Of a stretch of 64,000 nt of DNA, positions 8,179 to 16,538 are shown piece after piece. The notes beneath the pieces are model-generated. The model saw only the letters and a program-made list of their open reading frames with translations, was not told where the DNA came from and did not search any database. The position numbers were made by a program, and so were the translations under genes. Positions within the stretch are counted from its first letter, which is position 1, and each line of letters starts with the position of its first letter. The stretch comes from [Clostridium] symbiosum (GTDB taxonomy: Bacteria; Bacillota; Clostridia; Lachnospirales; Lachnospiraceae), in assembly GCA_036419695.1 (NCBI GenBank), contig CP143946.1, positions 5,202,001-5,266,000 on the forward strand, given 5' to 3'.

Positions 8179-9912
8179 TCACAGCCGGTATTTTTTCAGC
8201 TTCCGGACTACCGTGGACTGATTCACCTTTAAATACTCGGCAATCTGGCGGGTCGTGTGAAATTTCTCTTTGGCCTCTTTCAGAAGCGCTCTCTCCACCT
8301 CCTCTACCGCCTCCTCCAGCGATACGCCTTCATAACTGTTTTGGACCTTCTGCCTCCTGCAGTTCCACGGGATATCCTTGACCTGCAGATACTCGCCGTC
8401 GGACAGCACAAACATGTTCTCTATCACATTCTTTAATTCCCTTATGTTGCCCGGCCAGGAGTACTTCTGGAATTCATCAATAACCGGATAGGTCAGCTTC
8501 TTATTTTCCCCATACTGCCTGTTATAATGGTGGACAAATTTCAGGCAGAAAAGCGGAATCTCATCCTTACGCTCGCGGAGGGGAGGTATCCGGATATTTA
8601 CCACATTGAGACGGTAATAGAGATCCTCGCGGAAACTTCCATTCTTAATCATAGCGGGAAGATCCCGGTTCGTTGCGGCGATAATTCTCACGTTCAGGGG
8701 GAGCAGCTTCGTTCCCCCGAGGCGCATGATTTCCCGGTTCTCCAGCACCCGCAGCAGTTTAACCTGCAGGCTCAGCGGTATCTCCGCAACCTCGTCGAGA
8801 AACAGCACGCCGCCGTCCGCCAGCTCAAAAAGACCTTTTTTGCCGCATTTGAGGGCTCCTGTAAAGGCTCCGCTTTCGTATCCGAACAACTCAGATTCCA
8901 GCAGATTTTCCGGTACCGCCCCGCAGTTAACCGCTACATAGGGCTTTGTGGAACGCAGGCCGTTTTTATGAATGAATTTTGCCACCTCGTCCTTGCCCAC
9001 ACCGGACTCCCCGGTAAGCAGAACGTTTGTGTTAAAATTCCCCAGTTTTTTGGCCAGGCGGAACACATTCTGCATGTCCTGGTTGACGATGACCACATCG
9101 TCGGCCGTTTCGCCTCGCTCCTCCTGCTGTTTCAGCCTCTGCATGTAGATCTCTTCCATCTTTTTGGCTGATTCCAGTTTCTCACTGAGGGCATAAATTT
9201 CCGATATATCCCTGGAGTTTACAACTATTTTCCTGATATTCTTCTGCTCGTCAAAGATCGGCGTGCCAGTCACGATAATTGATTTCCCGTTCCTGGTCAT
9301 ATGCTGGAGAGAGACGGTTTCCTTTTTCTCCTGCACCATTCCCACCACCGACTGTTTCATCCATACGGGATTGACCAGATGCAGGATGTTCCGCCCCAAA
9401 AGCTCCTCCCGCGTGATGCCCGTATTATGTACATATCCCTGGTTCACGATCTCCACATTCCCCTCGGCATCCGTCACCAGAATTCCGTCAAAGGATGCCT
9501 CTATGATCTCCTGTAAGTCCTGAAGCACATGCTTTTTGGCGTACTCCTCCATCTCGTTCTGTGACGGTTTTGCTCCCAGAAGCAGCAGAATCAGATAGGT
9601 CGGCCCGTCTTTTTCATCCCCGCAGGCCCACCTGGACACGGTGACAAATACCTGCCGGCCCTGTATCTCATAGTGGAACGTCTTTTCTCCGTCCGGCTCG
9701 TCCGGCAGAAAAAATGACTTGCCGAGAAAACGTTTTACCGATTGATGCGAAATTGCATCATCCTCGGCAGAAAGAATTTCTTTTGCATAGTCGTTATAGT
9801 AAATGATACGGTAATCTTTATCAATTAAAATCGTCCCGGTTAAAACATCGGTATCCGTTTTTGAAGACTTTTGCAATTCCCGGCTCTCGCCTTCACCTGA
9901 TACAATATTCAT
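8179..9912 (-). CDS. Sigma-54 interaction (AAA+) transcriptional activator with PAS domains
   Basis: The protein has 577 residues. Two PAS-like sensory regions lie in the first ~260 residues (the clearest around FDGILVTDAEGNVEIVN). An AAA+ sigma-54 interaction domain follows, with Walker A GESGVGKDE, the sigma-54 contact motif GAFTGA, Walker B LFLDEVAE and an arginine-finger region FREDLYYRLN. It ends in a Fis-type helix-turn-helix (TTRQIAEYLKVNQSTVV). I use ATG 9912, which has AAGGAGG; an earlier in-frame codon at 9999 overlaps the predicted -10 box and has no ribosome site. It lies directly upstream of the -24/-12 promoter, so it very likely activates the dehydratase operon in response to a small-molecule ligand. 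Confidence 0.9.
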   Translation of the reverse strand: MNIVSGEGESRELQKSSKTDTDVLTGTILIDKDYRIIYYNDYAKEILSAEDDAISHQSVKRFLGKSFFLPDEPDGEKTFHYEIQGRQVFVTVSRWACGDEKDGPTYLILLLLGAKPSQNEMEEYAKKHVLQDLQEIIEASFDGILVTDAEGNVEIVNQGYVHNTGITREELLGRNILHLVNPVWMKQSVVGMVQEKKETVSLQHMTRNGKSIIVTGTPIFDEQKNIRKIVVNSRDISEIYALSEKLESAKKMEEIYMQRLKQQEERGETADDVVIVNQDMQNVFRLAKKLGNFNTNVLLTGESGVGKDEVAKFIHKNGLRSTKPYVAVNCGAVPENLLESELFGYESGAFTGALKCGKKGLFELADGGVLFLDEVAEIPLSLQVKLLRVLENREIMRLGGTKLLPLNVRIIAATNRDLPAMIKNGSFREDLYYRLNVVNIRIPPLRERKDEIPLFCLKFVHHYNRQYGENKKLTYPVIDEFQKYSWPGNIRELKNVIENMFVLSDGEYLQVKDIPWNCRRQKVQNSYEGVSLEEAVEEVERALLKEAKEKFHTTRQIAEYLKVNQSTVVRKLKKYRL

Positions 9913-9997
9913 GGGGGGCCTCCTTCCCAAACTTTTATCCCTGTAACAAAGGCGCATTCCTCCTTCGGAGCCGAGTGTTTTATCGCCTTTTCGGTTC

Positions 9998-10026
9998 ATT
10001 ATACCATTTTCGTCTGGTTGTGAGAA
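9998..10026 (-). promoter_or_regulatory. Candidate housekeeping promoter of the sigma-54 activator gene
   Basis: The minus strand has TTCTCA (10026-10021), a 17-base spacer and TATAAT (10003-9998). The -10 is consensus and the -35 is weak. It supports the choice of ATG 9912 for the activator. Confidence 0.45.
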
Positions 10027-10194
10027 TATGATTTTTTGTCTGGAATTTTTAGATTTGTTGATATACGTTCAGGATGGCCGGAAAGATACTGTGATATTCA
10101 TGCGGATACTTACACGGTTCTTGTCATAGCTGTCCATACCCGCCGGTATAATACAGGCTTTTTTCAGCACACCGCTAAAGATGCCCATACAGAG

Positions 10195-10286
10195 TCCTGC
10201 TGTCTCATCTGCTGCAAGATTTTCTCTTACGGATTCTCTCCATATTGATCCAGCATTCTTTTTGTATAATCGATCAACTCTTCCGG
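10195..10286 (-). pseudogene. Decayed gene-end fragment, copy A
   Basis: On the minus strand this stretch can be read as PEELIDYTKRMLDQYGENP, then a stop, then EKILQQMRQQ. It aligns with the reading frame of copy B (PERLTDYIKRMLDQYRDNP, then QGRISQRMRQE). It is a broken relative of the same unknown protein and lies next to a partial tRNA-Lys copy. The protein family is not recognised. Confidence 0.5.
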
Positions 10287-10345
10287 TCGACTGCATTGGT
10301 GTTTTCTGTAAACAGGAACCATTCTCACTTTTCCCCAATTCCGTG

Positions 10346-10451
10346 TTATTACAGCATAAAAAAAGCACCGCCCCTGTAGCTCTCTGTCTACAAAGCCAGT
10401 ACTTTCAATGCGCCTTCAGGGACTCGAACCCTGGACAAATCGATTAAGAGT
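10346..10451 (-). repeat. Partial tRNA-Lys 3' half with flank (att-like scar A)
   Basis: This is nearly identical to the segment running from the anticodon loop of the real tRNA-Lys gene (12323-12395) through its 3' end and about 60 bases beyond. The T-arm and acceptor 3' strand are intact (mature 3' end equivalent at 10409); the 5' half of the tRNA is absent. Homology stops inside the anticodon loop. This is the pattern left by tyrosine-recombinase integration into a tRNA gene. Confidence 0.7.
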
Positions 10452-10666
10452 TCTGACATATTTTTTTACCGTATTTTTCCGTGTTTTTTCTCAGCTTCGG
10501 CCATATAATCCGTTTGATTTCGTATTATTATTTTTTAATTTGCAACAAGATTGCAACATTTTTCTGCTGTGGTTCCTTGTATTACCGTCCAAAATGAGAT
10601 GTGCAAATATGTTTTATTCGGACAGGATCTCCTTACTTTCACTCCTCCACAGCAGTTCCCTGGTTT

Positions 10667-10876
10667 TCACATACTCAACTGGCATAATATCTGCTTTTTC
10701 GGGGCATCGCTAATCTTATTTAGAGCCTCCTGTCTCATCCGCTGCGAGATTCTCCCCTGAGGATTATCCCTATATTGATCCAACATTCTTTTTATATAGT
10801 CGGTCAACCTTTCAGGGCAATACTCCGTCACTGCATACTTCTGCCCTAGAATAATAGACAGGTTAATATATTGCAG
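10667..10876 (-). pseudogene. Unrecognised 3' gene fragment, copy B
   Basis: A minus-strand frame without a start gives 69 residues ending at TGA (10667-10669). It includes TEYCPERLTDYIKRMLDQY and continues with a basic, Gln/Arg-rich stretch. A stop codon lies directly upstream. Copy A at 10195-10286 is a homologue with an internal stop. The conserved coding character suggests the 3' end of a gene carried by former integrated elements, but I do not recognise the protein. Confidence 0.5.
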
Positions 10877-10926
10877 TCAGCGAGCAAATAACAGTAGCTA
10901 TTCTCGTGTTCTCTAAAAACCCTTGA

Positions 10927-11030
10927 TATTACACGCATAAAAAAAGCGCCGCCCCCCGCAGCTCTCATTCTGCAAAACCAACACTTCTCAGTGCGCCTTC
11001 AAGGACTCGAACCCTGGACAAATAGCTTAA
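10927..11030 (-). repeat. Partial tRNA-Lys 3' half with flank (att-like scar B)
   Basis: This second partial copy of the tRNA-Lys 3' half has the same extent as scar A but is more diverged: one T-stem base differs (AAGGACTCG against CAGGGACTCG in the real gene). The downstream flank with the A-run and GCGCCG is preserved. It is about 580 bases from scar A and about 1.3 kb from the intact tRNA. Confidence 0.65.
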
Positions 11031-11161
11031 AATTTCCGTCATCGGATTTTTCTTCTCCAAATCAGTTTTTTTAGCCCCTTTTCTTCAGATACTCTCTATA
11101 AAATGTTCTTTTTCTATATCTAATACTTTTAATTTGCAAAGAAATTAGCAAAAATTTTAAC

Positions 11162-11590
11162 CTACTTCCGCATATATTTACTGACAAACTCATCCGGCGA
11201 TATGGCAGTAATCGTAGAGTATTTAAAATCTGCAAGATTTCTTGTAATAATAAATTGAGCTTTAACACTTATAGCACATTCCATCTGCAAGCAGTCCTCG
11301 AAATCATCGAACGCTTTGTTTTGCAGCGCGCGCTGAATCATAGCGTCATCAATGCCCGCCACTGGAAGTATCTTACACAGCACACTGAGCATATCTCGTC
11401 TTTCATCAACCGTATATGATTTTCTTAAAATATAAAAAAGATTTGATATGCTATGTGCGGCTATGCATCCTTCTATCTCATTTGCAATACAGGCATTCAA
11501 AATATATTCAGCGCTTGCTTTAAATGGCTCTCTCGCCATCAGATAATCTATAAGAACATTCGTATCAAGCAAAATCTGCATATTTTTCAT
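11162..11590 (-). CDS. PIN-domain toxin (VapC-like ribonuclease)
   Basis: A PIN-domain protein of about 142 residues. The first acidic metal ligand is in LLDTNVLIDYL; others are in FDDFEDCLQ and near TRNLADF. PIN toxins of type II modules cleave RNA, usually tRNA. The ATG at 11590 overlaps the end of the preceding gene. A second ATG at 11581 has slightly better spacing to GAGGG, so the start is uncertain by three codons. It lies with its antitoxin between tRNA-Lys scars, consistent with cargo left by an integrative element. Confidence 0.8.
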   Translation of the reverse strand: MKNMQILLDTNVLIDYLMAREPFKASAEYILNACIANEIEGCIAAHSISNLFYILRKSYTVDERRDMLSVLCKILPVAGIDDAMIQRALQNKAFDDFEDCLQMECAISVKAQFIITRNLADFKYSTITAISPDEFVSKYMRK

Positions 11591-11822
11591 CCCTCGCCTC
11601 TGCCAACTCCTTTTTGTAATCAAACTCCTTGGGCAGCCTTCCCCGATACTGTTCCAACTGCTCCCTTAGAATCTGTCTATCATTTTCCAGCGTCTGATCC
11701 TTCTTCGGCTGCTCTGATAAATCCCGAACATTTTTTAATATATTTACTACATATATAATTTTGTCTTCCGGTATTTCCTTTATCATTTCTATTGCCTGTT
11801 CTCGTAATTGTGTCATAAACAT
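11565..11822 (-). CDS. Antitoxin-like protein partnered with the PIN toxin
   Basis: About 85 residues, acidic and helical, located directly upstream of and overlapping the PIN toxin by 26 bases. The N-terminal part (TQLREQAIEMIKEIPEDKII) resembles small antitoxin-like or DUF2281-type leader regions, and the C-terminal part is charged (EFDYKKELAEARDEKYADFA), suited to wrapping a toxin. The start is ATG 11822 or 11816 behind AAAGGAG. The role is inferred from operon position and size rather than from a firm family match. Confidence 0.65.
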   Translation of the reverse strand: MFMTQLREQAIEMIKEIPEDKIIYVVNILKNVRDLSEQPKKDQTLENDRQILREQLEQYRGRLPKEFDYKKELAEARDEKYADFA

Positions 11823-11898
11823 CTTGCTCCTTTCCACAAATCAGGCCTCTACATTAGTTTTTCCATTTGATACTTGCTTTACACATCTTTCTATCTAT

Positions 11899-11927
11899 AT
11901 TATATGCTATTTATCTTAGTTATGCAA
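11899..11927 (-). promoter_or_regulatory. Promoter of the toxin-antitoxin pair
   Basis: The minus strand has TTGCAT (11927-11922), a 17-base spacer and consensus TATAAT (11904-11899), placing the start about 70 bases before the antitoxin ATG. Confidence 0.6.
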
Positions 11928-12257
11928 GAAACGATAGCCTGTACACTCCGCGTTCTTGAGCTACCGTAAACTAGGGGGTTCTCACTTGTTTACTGGATGC
12001 GTGATATTAATCTGCTATTTTAAAACATTTTTAGCCAGAACTTTTAATATGATATTTATGTCGTGATAGAATTCTTTACAAGCATCCCTGGTTTCGTACA
12101 TAATAGCTAGGAATGCAATAAAGGTTCAATAAGTTTTTTTAAATCTGCAACATATTTGCAACACACGCACTTTAAATCGCTAAATTGCTGTTCTGCTTTT
12201 TACTTAACCATTTATTTTATAAATAGTAACAATTCCCATAATCCCTCAAATCCCTTG
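11928..12257. other. AT-rich non-coding stretch between toxin module and tRNA-Lys
   Basis: About 330 bases with no convincing ORF. It contains TTTGCAAC-like motifs near 12147-12165 similar to those about 90 bases beyond scar A (10539-10560). These could be recombinase arm sites, but the evidence is thin. Confidence 0.3.
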
Positions 12258-12322
12258 CTATTACAACGCAAAAAAAAGCACCGACCCCGTAGCTCTCAGT
12301 CTACAAAATCAGTACTCTTCAG

Positions 12323-12395
12323 TGCGCCTTCAGGGACTCGAACCCTGGACAAATAGATTAAGAGTCTACTGCTCTACCAACTGAGCTAAAGGCGC
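12323..12395 (-). tRNA. tRNA-Lys (anticodon CTT)
   Basis: A 73-base cloverleaf on the minus strand. The acceptor GCGCCTT pairs with AAGGCGC and the discriminator is A. The D-arm is GCTC/GAGC. The anticodon stem GTAGA/TCTAT encloses loop CTCTTAA with anticodon CTT. The T-arm is CAGGG/CCCTG around TTCGAGT. CCA is not encoded. Two partial copies of its 3' half lie within 2 kb downstream, so this gene has been used as an integration site. Confidence 0.95.
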
Positions 12396-12551
12396 GTATT
12401 TATTGTTGTTTTGTCACTTTTTGTGACGCATGAATTATTCTATCTCAATCATCATAAAATGTCAACCTCTTTTTTAAAAATTTTGTAAAAAACATGTCCA
12501 AATTATATATTAAATTAAATCTCTCCCATTTTCGGCTCTTGAACCTTACAA

Positions 12552-12603
12552 CTGTAAAGAGGGCAGGAAACACTCGTCCCTCCCTCTTTACAGCTGCTCT
12601 TTA
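12552..12603 (-). terminator. Inverted repeat after metQ, possible terminator
   Basis: Perfect 12-base arms CTGTAAAGAGGG and CCCTCTTTACAG are separated by 28 bases, downstream of the metQ stop. There is no clear T-run, so intrinsic termination is plausible but not proven. Confidence 0.45.
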
Positions 12604-12637
12604 TCATCTTCTGTGCCATATTTCACTATCCTTTTAT

Positions 12638-13459
12638 TTAGAATACCGGCACCACCGCTCCGTCATATTTTTCATTGATAAATTTCTTAACCGTATCCGA
12701 AGTCAGCGCTTCGCTCAGAGCCTTTGTCTTCTCCGTGTTCTCGTTTCCTTCTTTTACCGCAAGAATATTGGCATAAGCCTGGGCTGCCAGTGAGTCGGAT
12801 GCCTCAACGGCCAGAGTATCTTTTGTTTCTAGCCCGGCTTCCATAGCATAATTTCCGTTGATGCAGGCAATATCCACATCCTGCAGGGAGCGGGCCAACT
12901 GTGCCGCTTCCAGTTCCTTGATTTCCAGGTTCAGCGGGTTTTCCCTGATGTCGACTGCCGTCGCCGTAAGACCGGCATCTTCCTTAAGTGTCAGCAGCCC
13001 CTGAGCCTCCAGAAGCAGCAGCGCTCTGGCCTCATTGGTGGTGTCGTTGGGAACGGCAACAATCGCGCCTTCTTTTAACGCCTTCAAATCGGTTGTCTTT
13101 CCTCCGTATATGCCAAATGGCTCAAAATGCACTTTTACAGCCGACACAAGATGTGTTTTATTTTCCTCATTGAAATTGTCCAGGTAAGGCTGATGCTGAA
13201 AATAATTGGCATCCAGCTCTCCGTTTTCCAGAGCCGTGTTTGGCAGAACATAATCATTGTATTCCACAACTTCCAAATCATAGCCTTTGGATTTTAATTC
13301 TTCCTTTGCGGCATTAAGAATCTCACTGTGGGGCGTTACGCTTGCCCCTACTTTGATGACCGTATCCTTCTCACTTGCGGCGGCCGGCCTTCCACAGCCG
13401 GACAAAGCTGTTGATACTACGCAAACTCCTGCTAATACTGCAATTAATCCCTTTTTCAT
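12638..13459 (-). CDS. metQ: Methionine ABC transporter substrate-binding lipoprotein
   Basis: A 273-residue lipoprotein of the NlpA/MetQ family. The signal peptide ends in the lipobox ALSGC with C22 as the lipid-attachment site. The mature protein carries typical MetQ blocks (VGASVTPHSEIL, ANYFQHQPYLDNFN, VPNDTTNEARALLLLE, CINGNYAMEAGL). It binds methionine outside the membrane and delivers it to MetNI. Start ATG 13459 follows GGAGGAG. It is the third gene of metN-metI-metQ, 164 bases after metI. Confidence 0.95.
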   Translation of the reverse strand: MKKGLIAVLAGVCVVSTALSGCGRPAAASEKDTVIKVGASVTPHSEILNAAKEELKSKGYDLEVVEYNDYVLPNTALENGELDANYFQHQPYLDNFNEENKTHLVSAVKVHFEPFGIYGGKTTDLKALKEGAIVAVPNDTTNEARALLLLEAQGLLTLKEDAGLTATAVDIRENPLNLEIKELEAAQLARSLQDVDIACINGNYAMEAGLETKDTLAVEASDSLAAQAYANILAVKEGNENTEKTKALSEALTSDTVKKFINEKYDGAVVPVF

Positions 13460-13623
13460 AATCTTTCTCCTCCTCTAAATTGTTCATTTATTTTAATGAT
13501 TTATTGTTGTATGGCTTCTGACTAATTCTCTTTACTTTTACCGTTCTTTCTATGCTGCTCTATCTCTGTTCTTTTGCCTCAGCTATTCTGTTCCTGCTGC
13601 TCGGTCTCTGCTGTCCCGCCTTA

Positions 13624-14283
13624 TCACCGGCTCCTCTTATCCACCCGCTGTACAAGCCGAATTCCAAATTCCTGGAACAGCTGGACGATAACAACCAGCA
13701 GCGCAACTGTGACGAGCATTGTCCCCGACTGGTAACGGTAGTATCCATAGTTGATGGCGATTGCCCCCAGGCCTCCGCCTCCGGTGAATCCCGCCATGGC
13801 TGAATATCCGAGAATGGTGGCAACGGCTATTGTACTTCCCACCAGCAGGGAGGGTCCCGCTTCGGGAATGAGTACCTTGCGTACAATCTGCATTGGCGAG
13901 GAGCCCATGGCCCTGGCCGCCTCAATCACGCCGGAGTTAACTTCTTTCAGCGAAGATTCCACCATCCGTGCCACAAAGGGCGTAGCCGCAACTATTAACG
14001 GCACCACCGTAGCCGTAGAACCTATCGACGTTCCTGCCACAAACCGCGTGAACGGCAGAATTGCTACCAGCAGAATCAGAAAAGGCACCGAACGCAGTAA
14101 GTTGATCACAACGCCCACAATGGCATTTATCTTCCTGTTTCTGCAAATCCCCCCGCTGTCCGTCACATAGAGGAGGACTCCAAGAGGAATTCCAAACAGA
14201 TAGGCCATAGCGGAAGAAAATAATGTCATATACAGGCTTTCCCCCGTTCCTTTTAATAAAAGCAGAATCATTTCCCGGCTCAT
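13624..14283 (-). CDS. metI: Methionine ABC transporter permease
   Basis: A 219-residue permease with about five membrane spans and the cytoplasmic coupling loop of ABC importers (EAARAMGSSPMQIVRKVLIPEA). It ends with a typical MetI-like C-terminus. The start overlaps the metN stop by 4 bases, so the two are translationally coupled. It forms the membrane channel of the methionine importer with MetN and MetQ. Confidence 0.95.
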   Translation of the reverse strand: MSREMILLLLKGTGESLYMTLFSSAMAYLFGIPLGVLLYVTDSGGICRNRKINAIVGVVINLLRSVPFLILLVAILPFTRFVAGTSIGSTATVVPLIVAATPFVARMVESSLKEVNSGVIEAARAMGSSPMQIVRKVLIPEAGPSLLVGSTIAVATILGYSAMAGFTGGGGLGAIAINYGYYRYQSGTMLVTVALLVVIVQLFQEFGIRLVQRVDKRSR

Positions 14284-15338
14284 GCCTCTGCACCTCCTTC
14301 CTCAAAATAAATATGATGTCCCTTCAGATACTTTTGTATCTTCTCTACTTTTTCCCTGTCCTCCGGCAGCTCAATCAGCATCTGGCCGTAGGCCTTGCCG
14401 CCGATATTTTCCGTGTTGGCCCCAAGAATGCTTACCATTGCATTGCAGTTCAGGCTGAGAGCCGAGATAACGGGTTCCGACGCCGACTGGCCGTCAAATG
14501 CAATCCGGAGCACATGTTTCCCATCTGTCTCCTCCAGGCCCGTTTTGTCCGGAAGAATCAGCCTGCGGGCCGTCTCCGTCTTCGGATTCAGGAAGACATC
14601 CCGGACCGTGCCGGTCTCCTCGATGCTCCCGCCGTTCATTACGGCCACTCTTGTGCAAATCTGCTGCACCACCTTCATCTCATGGGTAATTACCACAATT
14701 GTGACACCCAGACGCTCATTAATCTGTTTCAGCAGTTCCAGAATTGATCTCGTTGTTATGGGGTCCAGCGCGCTGGTTGCCTCATCGCAGAGGAGCACTT
14801 CCGGCTCGGTTGCAAGAGCCCTTGCTATCGCCACTCTCTGCTTCTGCCCTCCTGAAAGCTGCGCCGGATAGGCGTTTTCCTTTTCCTCCAAATCCACCAG
14901 CTTCAGCAGTTCCCTTGCCCGTTCCCTGCACTGGTTCCGTTTGGCTCCGGCAATCTCCAGAGGATAGCAGACATTGTCTATGACATTTCTCTGCTCCAGG
15001 AGGTTGAACTGCTGAAAAATCATTCCAATCTTACGGCGGTAATTCCGCAGCTCCCCGGCGCTCACCTTTGTCAAATCCACGCCGGCGAAATAAACGCTTC
15101 CCTTGGTTGGTACCTCCAGCAGATTGATACAACGCACCAGTGTGGACTTACCGGCGCCGGAGAATCCGATAATACCGAATATTTCACCTTTTTCTATTTC
15201 CAGAGACACATCCCGCACCGCCACAACCTCGCTGCTCCGCGAGGAATACTCTTTGCTGACATGTTCAAACCGTATCACGTTCCATTCCCCCTCTTGCCCT
15301 GAGACGTTTTCCAAAAAACCGTCTCTCTTCTGATGCAT
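14280..15338 (-). CDS. metN: Methionine ABC transporter ATP-binding protein
   Basis: A 352-residue ABC ATPase: Walker A GFSGAGKST, Q-loop FQQFNLLEQRNV, signature LSGGQKQR, Walker B LLCDEATSALD and the H-loop ITHEM. The C-terminal ~90 residues form the NIL domain, which binds methionine and gives trans-inhibition in this family. ATG 15338 follows GGGAGGTGAT. A GTG about 20 codons later also has a GA-rich site and matches the usual MetN N-terminus, so the first ~20 residues are uncertain. It heads the metNIQ operon, downstream of a LysR-type regulator gene. Confidence 0.92.
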   Translation of the reverse strand: MHQKRDGFLENVSGQEGEWNVIRFEHVSKEYSSRSSEVVAVRDVSLEIEKGEIFGIIGFSGAGKSTLVRCINLLEVPTKGSVYFAGVDLTKVSAGELRNYRRKIGMIFQQFNLLEQRNVIDNVCYPLEIAGAKRNQCRERARELLKLVDLEEKENAYPAQLSGGQKQRVAIARALATEPEVLLCDEATSALDPITTRSILELLKQINERLGVTIVVITHEMKVVQQICTRVAVMNGGSIEETGTVRDVFLNPKTETARRLILPDKTGLEETDGKHVLRIAFDGQSASEPVISALSLNCNAMVSILGANTENIGGKAYGQMLIELPEDREKVEKIQKYLKGHHIYFEEGGAEA

Positions 15339-15383
15339 CACAGTATATCACCTCCCTGATCGTTGCGCTAATTCATAAAAAAT

Positions 15384-15418
15384 GCAGCCAGTTATAGGAT
15401 AATCCTATAGCCAGCTGC
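15384..15418 (-). terminator. Terminator hairpin between the LysR regulator gene and metN
   Basis: Two 16-base arms, near-perfect with wobble pairs, surround a TTA loop and are followed on the minus strand by ATTTTTTAT. The core TATAGGATAATCCTATA is a 17-base palindrome. It could therefore also serve as an operator of the adjacent LysR protein in the metN promoter region. Confidence 0.7.
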
Positions 15419-15455
15419 CTGTTACCACGATTTTTTATTTTCTTCTGCCCTGCGC

Positions 15456-16367
15456 CTACCGCAGCGCCTTATCTCTGTACTTCGCAATCTCCTCCAGATA
15501 TTTCTGCCCCAAAGGGCTGATAGCCATCCCTTTCCGCGCCAGATACCCAATCGACATAACCTCGTCGCTGTCCAGCCGCACCGCACAGAAATCCGTGCCG
15601 TTCAATTCCTCGCAGATAATGCCGCAGCAGAGCGTGTAACCGTTCAGCCCCACCATCAGGTTTAAGATTGTAGCCCTGTCGTTGACCTTGATCAACCGTT
15701 TATAATCGTAAGTACTGAGAACTTCCTCCGCAAAATAAAAGGAATTATAGCTGCCCTGTTCAAATGAGAGGCATGGATACTCCTCAAGCTCCTGAAGCGT
15801 AATCAGCTCCCGTTTTGCCAGCGGATGTCCCTTCCACATATAGACGTAAATGCTGCATTTCAGTATCTCATGGAATCCCAGATCAAACTGATGGAACAGT
15901 TTTGTCAGAACCTTGCGGTTAAAATCGTTGATATACAGAATTCCTATTTCACTCTTAAAATTCTTTACATCCTCGATCACCTCATACGTCTTTGTCTCAT
16001 GAATCGCAAACTCATACTCATCCATTCCAAACTGCCTGACCATCTCCACAAAGGCATTGACGGAAAATGTATAATGCTGCATGGAAACACTAAACTTCTT
16101 TTTCGTACTCTCCCTGGACACATACTTTGTCTCAATCAGCTGGTACTGCTCGACCACCTGTCTGGCATAGCCGATAAATTCCTCCCCCTCCGGCGTAACG
16201 AAAACGCCGCGGTTCGTCCTTTTGAACAGTTCCACGCCTATCTCGTCCTCCAGCTCCCGGATGGCGGCCGACAGGCTGGGCTGTGAGATAAAAAGCAGCC
16301 GGGATGCCTCATTCATTGAATTCGCACCGGCGACTGTGATCGCATACTTTAACTGAATCAGTGTCAT
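15456..16367 (-). CDS. LysR-family transcriptional regulator
   Basis: 303 residues. The N-terminal winged helix-turn-helix (AITVAGANSMNEASRLLFISQPSLSAAIREL) is typical of LysR proteins, followed by a periplasmic-binding-protein-like effector domain. Start ATG 16367 lies behind GGAGGAG. It is directly upstream of metNIQ and reads in the same direction, which makes it the probable regulator of methionine uptake. The ligand is unknown; sulfur-amino-acid signals are the natural guess. Confidence 0.88.
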   Translation of the reverse strand: MTLIQLKYAITVAGANSMNEASRLLFISQPSLSAAIRELEDEIGVELFKRTNRGVFVTPEGEEFIGYARQVVEQYQLIETKYVSRESTKKKFSVSMQHYTFSVNAFVEMVRQFGMDEYEFAIHETKTYEVIEDVKNFKSEIGILYINDFNRKVLTKLFHQFDLGFHEILKCSIYVYMWKGHPLAKRELITLQELEEYPCLSFEQGSYNSFYFAEEVLSTYDYKRLIKVNDRATILNLMVGLNGYTLCCGIICEELNGTDFCAVRLDSDEVMSIGYLARKGMAISPLGQKYLEEIAKYRDKALR

Positions 16368-16419
16368 AAATCAGTTCCTCCTCCTCACTAAAACAAGGTC
16401 AATCCCTCACACAAAAGAA

Positions 16420-16460
16420 GGTGTCACTCCTCCACTCTTCTCAAGTGATCTCGTAACACC
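16420..16460 (-). terminator. Terminator-like hairpin after trxA
   Basis: The minus strand reads GGTGTTAC, an inner small stem, then GTGACACC followed by TTCTTTTG. The stem is 8 pairs with one wobble, positioned about 80 bases after the thioredoxin stop. Confidence 0.5.
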
Positions 16461-16538
16461 CTCTCCAAAATTGATCTTTCTATTGGTCTTTATTCAGTTT
16501 TATCATTCCAATCGCGGCCGTACCGGCCGGCGCAGTCA

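Noticed and set aside
9913..9999. Longer start of the sigma-54 activator at 9999
   Set aside because: It overlaps a -10 box and lacks a ribosome site; ATG 9912 has AAGGAGG.
10408..10713. Plus-strand ORF of 101 codons beginning LQGLEPWTNRL
   Set aside because: It reads through the partial tRNA-Lys copy; such tRNA-derived peptides are a known artefact and no ribosome site is present.
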